Positions 57,299-64,000 of a DNA stretch of 64,000 bases are shown here, in pieces. The notes under the pieces were generated by a model that made no database searches, was not told where the DNA came from, and worked only from the letters and a program-made list of their open reading frames with translations. The position numbers were made by a program, and so were the translations under genes. Source of the stretch: Corynebacterium stationis (lineage in GTDB: Bacteria; Actinomycetota; Actinomycetes; Mycobacteriales; Mycobacteriaceae); NCBI RefSeq assembly GCF_001941345.1, contig NZ_CP009251.1:868001-932000 (forward strand). Reading direction: 5' to 3'. Each line of letters opens with the position of its first letter. Position 1 is the stretch's first letter.

Positions 57299-59584
57299 CT
57301 ACTTCGTGGAGTACTCCTCGAAGGTTTCTACTGGTGCCTCTGGCTCGTCACCGGTGACTTCTTCCACTGGGGCATCGACAGGCGAAGTGCCTTCGATTGG
57401 TGGGGTAATCACGGTGTCACTGAGTGCTTCCGCAGAGTAGCTAAGGAAACCCAAGTGGGACTCGAAGCGGTCAAGGACGTCATCGATGACCTGCTGCTTG
57501 TCCACGCCATAGAGGTCGTAGCCTTCAGAACCGGTGTGTGTGAAGACTTCCATGCGGAAGTACTTCTTCATCTGCGGAGCCGGACGGGCACCGAAGATTG
57601 GCACGGGGGTTTCTACAGGTGCGACTTCGTAGAGGAAGCTGCGGTGGTCCGGGATTTCTACCTGGAAGGAAGCTTCGGTTAAACCGGTGCCTTCTTGGTA
57701 GCGGGTCTCCACGGTGACTTCATAGCCTTCCTTACGGAATTCCTCGGCGGCAGTGCGCAACGCGGGGACCACGGTCTTGGTGCTAAAGCGGTCGGCAGCA
57801 TCAGTATCTGGGTAAGAGCGCAAGCTGGCCAGACGCTGGCGGATGGTGCGATCCGGGGTGTGACCACCGGTGGATGCTTCGCTGCGGCGGCGACGGGTGT
57901 GGCCTTCGCGGTCGGCTCGTTCCATACGCAGCGCGCGGGTAAAGGAAAACATCACCAGATAAGCGACGATGGTTACCGGTAGTGCGAAAATCAGCGTTGC
58001 GTATTCCATGGTGACTACGCCACCTGCCATGAGCATGGCAATAGTTAATACTGCGGTGACTATGGCCCAGAAGATGCGCAACCATTTTGGTCCGTCTTCG
58101 CCAGGATCCGGAATGGAGGAGGAGAAGTTGGACATGACCATCGCACCGGAGTTGGCAGAAGTCAGGTAGAACAGCAGACCCGACAAGGTAGCCAGACCAA
58201 CCAGCAGCATGGCGCCGGGGAACATTTCCAGCAAAGCGTACCAGCCCTGCTCAGGGCTTTCGAGCGCGAGGTCGGCGAACTCAGTGTTGTTTTTGAACAC
58301 GGCCTCGAAGATTGCGGAGTTACCGAAGAGTGAGACCATAACCAGGTCGCACAGGACTGGGATGGTGATTGCGGCGATGACGAACTCACGTAGCGTGCGG
58401 CCGCGGGAAATGCGCGCGAGGAAAAGTCCCACGAAAGGACCCCAGGCCAGCCAAAAGGCCCAGAAGAACAGGGTGTTACCGGACATCCATTCAGCGCCGT
58501 CAAGTTGGTAGCCCATGGTTTCAGTTAAACGTTCTGGCAATGTCCAGAAGAAGCGGCCAACGTTTTCTACCAAGGTGTTGAGCAAGAATGCGGTCTGGCC
58601 AGTGACCAGGATGTAGAGCATCATCGCACCAGCAACCCACAGGTTGAGTTCGGAGATCAGGCGAATTCCTTTGTCCATGCCGGAGGTGCATGCAGCGATG
58701 GTGACCACCACGGCAACCAGCACCAGCGCGATTTGCAGGCCCAGCCCCTGCGGCAGGCCGAATAAAATGGAGATGCCCACATTAAGCAGAACCACGCCGA
58801 TGCCCATGGAAGTGGCAACGCCCATCACGGTGCCGACCAGCACGATGATGTCTAGCACATCACCGGTGCGACCGCGTACACGCTTGCCCAGAAGTGGATA
58901 CAGGGCGGCGCGGATGGAAAGGGGCATGCCCCATCGATAAGCGAAATAGCCCATCGCCATACCAAGAAGTGAGTACATGGCCCAGCCGCCCATGCCGTAG
59001 TGGAACATCGTCCAGATGACGGAATCCTGCAGGGCTTCAGGGCTGCGGGGCTCCGCGTTTGGTGGATCAACATAGTGGCTGATCGGGCCGCCGACGGAGT
59101 AAAAGAGCATGTCGATGCCCACGCCGGCCGCGAAGAGCATTGCTGCCCAGGTTAAAAGATTGTATTGAGGTCGGGAGTGGTCTGGTCCCATGCGAACCTT
59201 GCCCTCGGGGGAGATCGCCACCCAAATAACAAAGCCGATGACAACGGTAACAGTGACGACATAAATCCAACCGACGTTGACGCCAACCCAGCCCACGATA
59301 GTCTTCATCGTGCCGGCAGCGTTGTCAGGGGCGAAAATTGCCCAGATGGAGAAGGCAAGGATGATCAGTGAAGAGGTAACTAGAACTTGCCAGTTAACTT
59401 TGGAGCCATTGCGGTCAGCAATCGTGGGACCGTCTTTGAGCATTTCCGCACTGGTTTTGGGAGGACGCTTGTCTTCGCGATCTACCCCTACATTGCTGCG
59501 CTGGCTTCCGCCGAGTTTTTCCCTGTTCACTTGTGGTTTGGAACGTTCGTGCTCAGGGAGGCTTGGATCATAAGACTCAGCCAT
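57299..59584 (-). CDS. betT: BCCT-family transporter, BetT-like with C-terminal cytoplasmic domain
   Basis: Protein of 761 residues from MAESYDPSL. The core (about 60-560) has twelve helices and the BCCT signature around FWAFWLAWGPFVGLFLARISRGR. GGPISHYVDPP and MFHYGMGGWAMYSLLG are family hallmarks. After about residue 565 comes a ~190-residue cytoplasmic domain (FRKEGYEVTVETRYQ, KKYFRMEVFTHTGSEGYDLYG), characteristic of BetT-type choline/betaine carriers and absent from BetP. It would import choline, betaine or a relative with protons or sodium. Specificity is not certain. It is flanked by two paralogous serine hydrolases. Confidence 0.87.
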   Translation of the reverse strand: MAESYDPSLPEHERSKPQVNREKLGGSQRSNVGVDREDKRPPKTSAEMLKDGPTIADRNGSKVNWQVLVTSSLIILAFSIWAIFAPDNAAGTMKTIVGWVGVNVGWIYVVTVTVVIGFVIWVAISPEGKVRMGPDHSRPQYNLLTWAAMLFAAGVGIDMLFYSVGGPISHYVDPPNAEPRSPEALQDSVIWTMFHYGMGGWAMYSLLGMAMGYFAYRWGMPLSIRAALYPLLGKRVRGRTGDVLDIIVLVGTVMGVATSMGIGVVLLNVGISILFGLPQGLGLQIALVLVAVVVTIAACTSGMDKGIRLISELNLWVAGAMMLYILVTGQTAFLLNTLVENVGRFFWTLPERLTETMGYQLDGAEWMSGNTLFFWAFWLAWGPFVGLFLARISRGRTLREFVIAAITIPVLCDLVMVSLFGNSAIFEAVFKNNTEFADLALESPEQGWYALLEMFPGAMLLVGLATLSGLLFYLTSANSGAMVMSNFSSSIPDPGEDGPKWLRIFWAIVTAVLTIAMLMAGGVVTMEYATLIFALPVTIVAYLVMFSFTRALRMERADREGHTRRRRSEASTGGHTPDRTIRQRLASLRSYPDTDAADRFSTKTVVPALRTAAEEFRKEGYEVTVETRYQEGTGLTEASFQVEIPDHRSFLYEVAPVETPVPIFGARPAPQMKKYFRMEVFTHTGSEGYDLYGVDKQQVIDDVLDRFESHLGFLSYSAEALSDTVITPPIEGTSPVDAPVEEVTGDEPEAPVETFEEYSTK

Positions 59585-59645
59585 GCATACACACTCTCTT
59601 TCCATTATTCAGTATTGAGCTTTTATTGCCGGTGCCAAAATCCAA

Positions 59646-59669
59646 CTCCCCCGTCAATTGACGAGGGAG
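59646..59669. repeat. Inverted repeat upstream of the transporter gene
   Basis: CTCCCCCGTCAATTGACGAGGGAG forms a 24-base near-perfect palindrome with one mismatch pair. It lies 62 bases upstream of the transporter's ATG, where an operator would be expected. Confidence 0.5.
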
Positions 59670-59924
59670 TGGTGCACGGGCATGCGAGCTAAGACATGTT
59701 AACGCCATTGGCGATTAATCAGCAAAGATTAATAAGCTCTTCGCCAAAGTTAATTGATACTATTTTTCGGCCCTTATGTCCTGTATGCGGGGCATAACGG
59801 CGTGCTTTTTGGACTCTCAAGTTGGCATTTTGAACGTGAGTAAACTCACCTATCGGCGATTCGTTATTATTCACTTTTAACGTGTATAAGCTCTGCTTTT
59901 CGATGCCTACCATGCCGCCCCAGG

Positions 59925-59930
59925 TAGGGT
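59925..59930 (+). promoter_or_regulatory. -10 box for leaderless serine-hydrolase mRNA (copy 2)
   Basis: TAGGGT ends seven bases before the ATG at 59938, the same distance and setting (AGG-TANNNT) as in copy 1, so transcription probably begins at the start codon. No ribosome site is present. Confidence 0.5.
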
Positions 59931-59937
59931 TGAGGGC

Positions 59938-60741
59938 ATGTCTGCATTAGAAAAGATTGTGCAATGGCCAGCTGACAATGTTGCTGGGGCTTTAATTACG
60001 CCTGCGGGGATTGAAACAGTAGGGGACACTGCTCGCGAATACGACATTAAATCTGTTACGAAGCCTGTCGTGGCCATGGGTATTATGCTCGCTGTCGAAG
60101 AAGGCGCGGTCGAGCTCGACCAGCCCGCGGGCCCTGAAGGATCGACGCTAAGGCACCTTCTGTCACATGCTTCCGGGGTGGACTTTGATTCCCGCGATGC
60201 CAAGCGCCCGGTTGAAGATCGTCGTATTTATTCTTCCGCTGGCTATGAATGGGCGGCGGATATTGTCGCCGACGCCACCGGCATGCCGTTTGAGGAGTAC
60301 CTGCAGGAAGGTCTGCTGAAGCCGCTCGGGATGAACTCCACGCGCCTAGCGGGAAGTGCCGGGCACGGGCTTATCTCTAGTGTTGGTGACCTAGTGAAAT
60401 TCGCATCTGAGGTGCTCAACCCTCGGATTATTCACGAGGATACTTTGGCCGAGATGCGCACCGTGCAATTTCCTGAGCTGCGCGGCATCGTGCCCGGCTA
60501 CGGCATGCACCGTCCATGCCCGTGGGGATTGGGTTTTGAGATTCATGGCGAAAAGAACCCGCACTGGATGGGCGCAAACATGCCGGCCGATGCCGCCGGT
60601 CACTTCGGTATGAGTGGCACCTACCTGTGGGTTGCCGGTGATACGGCCATGGTCGCGCTCACTGACCGTGACTTCGGCGAATGGGCCAAACCGCTGTGGC
60701 AGGTAACCAACGAAGCGATCTGGGCTGAGATTCAAAGCTGA
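59938..60741 (+). CDS. Serine hydrolase of the beta-lactamase class C fold (copy 2)
   Basis: Protein of 267 residues, collinear with copy 1 without gaps and with about 33 substitutions, concentrated in the first 30 and in residues 115-135. SxxK (DIKSVTKPVVAM), YSSAGYEWAAD and GHFGMSGTYLWV are all kept, so both copies look functional. The changes are largely in loops, so substrate range could differ. This is a duplication with the betT-like gene between the copies, in direct orientation. Confidence 0.85.
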   Translation: MSALEKIVQWPADNVAGALITPAGIETVGDTAREYDIKSVTKPVVAMGIMLAVEEGAVELDQPAGPEGSTLRHLLSHASGVDFDSRDAKRPVEDRRIYSSAGYEWAADIVADATGMPFEEYLQEGLLKPLGMNSTRLAGSAGHGLISSVGDLVKFASEVLNPRIIHEDTLAEMRTVQFPELRGIVPGYGMHRPCPWGLGFEIHGEKNPHWMGANMPADAAGHFGMSGTYLWVAGDTAMVALTDRDFGEWAKPLWQVTNEAIWAEIQS

Positions 60742-61083
60742 GATCAATGCCTGACAATTAGCTCCTGGTGAAAACCGTGGCGGTCAGGGTGACGGCAATC
60801 CTCAACCTGAACTTTAAGTTTAATAAGTGGGGGTTAAACCGGTTATTGAGGGTTGCCGGTGGGACGCAAGTGGGGCGACAATGCGTTAGAGCACGAAGTT
60901 ATTCTAAGTGACTGATAGTAACTGATGTTGAGCACAAACAAGCTCAGTCTCGGCTGGTGTCGGGTGGTTTAAATTGCTTCTTCGCTGTGAACGTATATGA
61001 GCTCGTAGGGGAAGACGAAGCTCGTCTTGCGTCGTATTAACGCCGTGGTTTCCAAGGTGTCTGTTTTCAACGATCCGCAGACA
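60742..61083. other. Intergenic region
   Basis: About 340 bases with no supported gene. An antisense frame at 60904-61218 lacks start signals and protein-like features. Confidence 0.4.
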
Positions 61084-61114
61084 CAATAGGGCCTTAGGCG
61101 GCGGCGCCCTATTG
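61084..61114 (+). promoter_or_regulatory. Leader hairpin just upstream of a ribosome site
   Basis: CAATAGGGC (61084-61092) and GCCCTATTG (61106-61114) form a perfect 9-bp stem with a GC-rich 13-base loop. It ends four bases before the AAGGAGA site of the gene at 61134. It could tune translation or end an upstream transcript, but no T-run follows. Confidence 0.4.
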
Positions 61115-61133
61115 CCGTAAGGAGATTCGGCAC

Positions 61134-61646
61134 GTGTCAACAGCAACAGACTTTGCTCAGGCCAATTACATAACCCAGCATGACATGCATGCTGAAAACG
61201 CTTGGGCCTTCGCGGCACAATCGGCGCAGCCAGCTGGTGCTTCCAGCTCTGTGCTAGACACTTTGATCGCGGAGGGGAAGCGCGATCAGAGCATGGACGT
61301 GCAAACCGCGGTGTTGCGCGTCAGTGGCATGCCCACGCGCCTGCGCCCGGCAATTGAGCGCGCCATGGTGCAGTGCATTTCCACGCAGCCTGAGTACGTC
61401 GTCCCCGGCGATGATCCTTTGACCGCGCAGTGGTGCACGCGCTGGTACCGCGATACTGGTTTTGATGATGACCTAGCAACCCTGGCAGCATTTCCAGGCG
61501 TAGAGCTGCCTGCACCCCGCGCGGAAAAGTGCGTGGGCTGCCGCCAGGTAATCACCGGCACGGCGCATGAGCTGCGCGCGCTTAATAGCGTTGTGGCTAC
61601 CTTGGCCGAAGAATTCGGGTTTAGCGCGCGCGTGGATGCGGCCTAA
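61134..61646 (+). CDS. Unrecognised soluble protein with CxxC motif
   Basis: Protein of 170 residues, GTG start behind AAGGAGA. No signal peptide or membrane helix. Residues 40-75 include ILIA-type helices (VLDTLIAEGKRDQSMDVQ) and MPTRLRPAIERAMVQC. The C-terminal part has AEKCVGCRQVITG, one Cys pair that could bind metal or form a disulphide, and a closing helix. The family was not recognised. Its stop overlaps the convergent HAD gene by four bases. Confidence 0.6.
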   Translation: MSTATDFAQANYITQHDMHAENAWAFAAQSAQPAGASSSVLDTLIAEGKRDQSMDVQTAVLRVSGMPTRLRPAIERAMVQCISTQPEYVVPGDDPLTAQWCTRWYRDTGFDDDLATLAAFPGVELPAPRAEKCVGCRQVITGTAHELRALNSVVATLAEEFGFSARVDAA

Positions 61647-62419
61647 GCGAAGGGATCGAAAATGCGGTCTGGCAAATCAGCGACTGAATCCAGTACGCGC
61701 GTCGGGCGGAAAGGGTAGCGGGAGATAGCCGCATCATTCATGATGCCCGTGCGCACCAAAATCGTGCGCATGCCAGCTTCAAGCCCGGCCTTGACGTCGG
61801 TGTCCATGCGATCACCTATCATCACGGTGTTTTCGGAGTGCACGCCAATATTATTTAACGCCGAGCGCATCATCACCGGATTTGGTTTGCCCACGTAATA
61901 AGGCTCGCGGTTGGTCGCCGCAGTAATCAGAGCAGCGACAGAACCGGTGGCCGGCAAGATACCTTCCGGGGCAGGGCCTGTGACATCTGGGTTGGTTGCA
62001 ATAAAGCGCGCACCATTGCGAATAAGGTTAATCGCGGTGGTTATGGCCTCAAAAGAGTAGGTCCGCGTTTCGCCTAAGACTACAAACTCAGGATCGTTAT
62101 CCGTAAGAATCCAGCCTTCCTCGTGCAGCGCAGTCGTCAGTCCGGACTCGCCGATGACAAAGGCAGTGCGGCCGGTGGATTGCTGGGATAGGAACTTCGC
62201 CGTCGCCAACGCAGAGGTCCAGATTTTCTCCGGCGCAATATCTAAGCCCTGCGACTTCAACCGCGCGGAGAGGTCTCGCGCGGTCGCCATGGAGTTATTG
62301 GTCAGCACCATGAACTTAATGTCATTGTCTTTTAAGGTCTGCAGGAATTTATCTGCACCGGGAACCATCTCACCTTCTTTGATGAGCACGCCGTCCATGT
62401 CAGAAAGGTAAGAAATCAT
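61643..62419 (-). CDS. HAD-IIA family phosphatase, NagD-like
   Basis: Protein of 258 residues. The first HAD motif is SDMDGVLIKEG (residues 6-16) with nucleophile and acid Asp. Motif 2 is FMVLTNNSMATARDL, the C2A-type cap follows, and the GKPNPVMM motif 3 and MIGDRMDTDVKAGLEAGM motif 4 are intact. Substrates of the family include nucleotides and sugar phosphates. The ATG overlaps the acyl carrier protein stop (ATGA), so the two are coupled in one operon. Confidence 0.88.
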   Translation of the reverse strand: MISYLSDMDGVLIKEGEMVPGADKFLQTLKDNDIKFMVLTNNSMATARDLSARLKSQGLDIAPEKIWTSALATAKFLSQQSTGRTAFVIGESGLTTALHEEGWILTDNDPEFVVLGETRTYSFEAITTAINLIRNGARFIATNPDVTGPAPEGILPATGSVAALITAATNREPYYVGKPNPVMMRSALNNIGVHSENTVMIGDRMDTDVKAGLEAGMRTILVRTGIMNDAAISRYPFRPTRVLDSVADLPDRIFDPFA

Positions 62420-62709
62420 TGGTGTGCCTCCACAAATTTGGCTACATCGTCAAGCGTTTCAAGCGCTTGTGCATCGGATTCTTCAAAAACTACGCCCAAA
62501 CGATCTTCGGCCCGCACGGCAAATTCGATCATATTCAATGAGGTCAAACCCACATCAGCCAAGCGGCGGTCAGGAAGAAGCTCTTCCGTGTCTTCTCCGG
62601 TAATCTCGGAAATGAGCGCCAGATATTCTGGTACCCCGGATTTAGCGGTGGAGGCTTGCGGCTGGCCTTGCAGGTGAGCGCGTAATTGAGCACTGAGGTC
62701 ATTGGACAT
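62416..62709 (-). CDS. Acyl carrier protein
   Basis: Protein of 97 residues. The phosphopantetheine site is the Ser in ADVGLTSLNMIEFAV near residue 52. The N-terminal ~25 residues are a flexible extension (HLQGQPQASTAKSG) beyond the usual ACP length. EEFLPDRRL-like and FEESDAQALETLDDVAKFVE segments complete the four-helix fold. It probably carries acyl chains in lipid or mycolate metabolism. First of a two-gene operon with the HAD phosphatase, coupled by a four-base overlap. Confidence 0.88.
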   Translation of the reverse strand: MSNDLSAQLRAHLQGQPQASTAKSGVPEYLALISEITGEDTEELLPDRRLADVGLTSLNMIEFAVRAEDRLGVVFEESDAQALETLDDVAKFVEAHQ

Positions 62710-62731
62710 GGCTTCAAGTCTAGCTTCTACA

Positions 62732-63754
62732 ATGGATGTCCATATGTATCAACGAAATAGGATTGCGGCGGGGTTTCGCGGGCAGCGCCGGAAAAACCGT
62801 TCCGCGCAGCGCCTTGTGTATCAGCGATTGCATGATCATGAAACATCACCTGGGCTGCGAAATCTTGATGCCACTGGGGAAGTGGACAATGATGGTGTAG
62901 ATATCGCATGGTTTGAGGTGGGCAATCCCGATGCCGATGTCACGGTGGTTTTTATCCACGGATATTGCCTCTCCTCGGAGGCGTGGTGTGACCAGGTAGA
63001 GCATCTGCGTCCTCGTAGCGACGTTCGCAGTTTGCTTGTCGATGTCCGCGGTCACGGACTTTCTTCTCGCGTCGCGGCGAAATCCTGCACCATTGATGGT
63101 GCGGCCGATGACGTGCTCGCTGTGATTTTAGAGCGATTGCCGAAAAACGGCGGGCGCATCGTGGTAGTGGGGCATTCTTTGGGCGGGATGATCGCGCTGA
63201 ATCTGATTCGCCGTGCTCCTGAGGATATTTTTGAGCGTATTTTCGGCGCTTTGCTGATTTCGACGTCGATGCGTCGGTTCTCCGATAAAGGTGTAACCCG
63301 CATCTTGCAATCTAAGCTCGCGAAGTCGTTATATTCAGCCATCGATCGCGTGCCGGATAAATTCAACCGCATTCGTTTTGCAGCCGCGCAAGTTATAGCT
63401 CCCACCATCGCCGCGCTAGTTGCGGGCTTTCCACAAATGGAGCGTTTGCAATTCCACGCCGCCATGTTGCTGGACACACCTTTGGCGAGCTTCGTCGGTT
63501 ATTTTGATGACTTGACTGAGCATGAAGAATTCGCTGCTCAAGACTGTTTACAAAAAATTCGAGGGCAAGCGGTGATTGGTTCCATGGATATCGTCACGCC
63601 CATGAGTCAGTCAGAGCTTATCAGCGAGAAGTGGGGCAACGGCGATCTCAAAGTTATTGAGGGATCTGGTCACATGGTGATTTTGGAAGAACCGGGGCAA
63701 ATCTCGCAGGCTTTAGACGAAGTGCTTGCCGAAGTCTCGCCCCGGCTTCCCTAG
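62732..63754 (+). CDS. Alpha/beta hydrolase
   Basis: Protein of 340 residues if it starts at MDVHMYQRN; the ATG at 62744 is an alternative. The oxyanion-hole strand is VFIHGYCLSSEAW near residue 79, the nucleophile elbow GHSLGGMIALNL near residue 147, and acid and His residues lie near GSMDIVTPMS and EGSGHMVILEEP. No signal peptide; the N-terminus is basic. A TAGCTT hexamer five bases before the ATG suggests a leaderless transcript. It is divergent from the ACP gene with only 22 bases between the starts, so each promoter must reach into the other gene. Confidence 0.83.
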   Translation: MDVHMYQRNRIAAGFRGQRRKNRSAQRLVYQRLHDHETSPGLRNLDATGEVDNDGVDIAWFEVGNPDADVTVVFIHGYCLSSEAWCDQVEHLRPRSDVRSLLVDVRGHGLSSRVAAKSCTIDGAADDVLAVILERLPKNGGRIVVVGHSLGGMIALNLIRRAPEDIFERIFGALLISTSMRRFSDKGVTRILQSKLAKSLYSAIDRVPDKFNRIRFAAAQVIAPTIAALVAGFPQMERLQFHAAMLLDTPLASFVGYFDDLTEHEEFAAQDCLQKIRGQAVIGSMDIVTPMSQSELISEKWGNGDLKVIEGSGHMVILEEPGQISQALDEVLAEVSPRLP

Positions 63755-63814
63755 GAATTTCCTTAGGCCTTGTTGACAAAACTAGTTTCTCGCGCTTGAC
63801 TGGTTTCCAATACC

Positions 63815-63908
63815 TCAACGGGTGCCCAATGCATTGGGCTGAGATGAACGCTGACGCAGCGTTGGACCGTTTGAACCTGTCTGGTTAACACCGTCGAAGG
63901 AAGCGAGG
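63815..63908 (+). promoter_or_regulatory. TPP riboswitch (THI element)
   Basis: The conserved cores are present in order: GGGTGCC, GGCTGAGAT, then GACCGTTTGAACCTG, CTGGTTAACACC, and AGGAAGCGAGG. They match the thiamine pyrophosphate aptamer. It ends six bases before the GTG of the thiE-like gene, so control of translation initiation is likely; AGCGAGG of the aptamer lies close to where the ribosome binds. Confidence 0.95.
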
Positions 63909-63914
63909 ACATCG

Positions 63915-64000
63915 GTGAACTATCCTGCCCACCTTGATTTACGCTGCTATGTAGTTACTGGTTCAGGCACAGACGATGACATTGTGGCAACTGCTGCTAG
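63915..64000 (+). CDS. thiE: Start of thiamine-phosphate synthase-like gene (truncated by window end)
   Basis: Only 28 codons are visible: MNYPAHLDLRCYVVTGSG, then DDDIVATAA. The LRCYVVTG strand resembles the first beta strand of actinobacterial ThiE proteins. The TPP riboswitch directly upstream supports a thiamine biosynthesis role. The remainder lies outside the window. Confidence 0.65.
   Translation, partial: MNYPAHLDLRCYVVTGSGTDDDIVATAA

Noticed and set aside
57299..59584. Assignment of the transporter as BetP
   Set aside because: The long C-terminal cytoplasmic domain and the N-terminal layout fit BetT-type carriers rather than BetP.

Overview
The window reads as a chromosomal segment of a Corynebacterium. 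Supporting evidence: an MscCG-type mechanosensitive channel with the corynebacterial C-terminal extension, a DUF5129 protein, a YwiC-like protein, BCCT transport, AmtR-type operators (CTAT-N6-ATAG) before glnA, TANNNT -10 boxes placed for leaderless mRNAs, and many GTG/TTG starts. The identification is by recognition only; no search was run.

Layout. (1) 1-20.1 kb is a visibly AT-richer surface-polysaccharide locus. It holds a three-module glycosyltransferase, two unrecognised proteins and a GT2/GT-B fusion on the + strand. On the - strand is a block of heparinase-like, LbH acyltransferase, asparagine-synthase-like and second heparinase-like genes. A nucleotide-sugar dehydrogenase (wecC type), an APC permease and an alpha/beta-hydrolase-like protein follow. 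(2) 20.6-30.1 kb is nitrogen/nucleotide metabolism: pyrG, then a glnA-gltB-gltD operon on the - strand behind two AmtR-like boxes. gltB carries a one-base deletion in this sequence. (3) 30.2-34.8 kb is an accessory pocket: small orphan proteins, a broken Panacea-domain (antitoxin-like) gene, a one-TM protein, and a tight two-gene module of a ThsB/TIR-like protein plus a DUF4231/SLATT two-TM protein that looks like a nucleotide-signalling defence system. (4) 34.8-37.5 kb holds a second type I glutamine synthetase, with a changed glutamate-site residue, behind an ornithine-cyclodeaminase-family gene. (5) 37.9-51.5 kb holds membrane, secreted and surface proteins (DUF4230-like, PH-like, DUF5129, LamG metallophosphoesterase, TRIC/UPF0126, MscCG, YwiC), pncA and an HNH protein. 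(6) 51.7-64 kb holds a CAU tRNA, hmp, a carboxylesterase, a phoD gene broken by an amber codon, two ~88% identical serine hydrolases flanking a BetT-type transporter, an ACP-HAD operon, an alpha/beta hydrolase, and a TPP riboswitch leading into a truncated thiE-like gene.

The most interesting candidate system is the TIR-like/SLATT pair at 33.26-34.73 kb. The expected logic, from the families and not shown by the sequence alone, is a TIR-like enzyme or sensor making a nucleotide signal that opens a small membrane effector. Other notable points are the heparinase/acyltransferase/AsnB-like/heparinase cassette without signal peptides, the Asn-to-Gly change in the second glutamine synthetase, and three inactivated genes (gltB, phoD, Panacea gene) whose lesions can be placed to the base.
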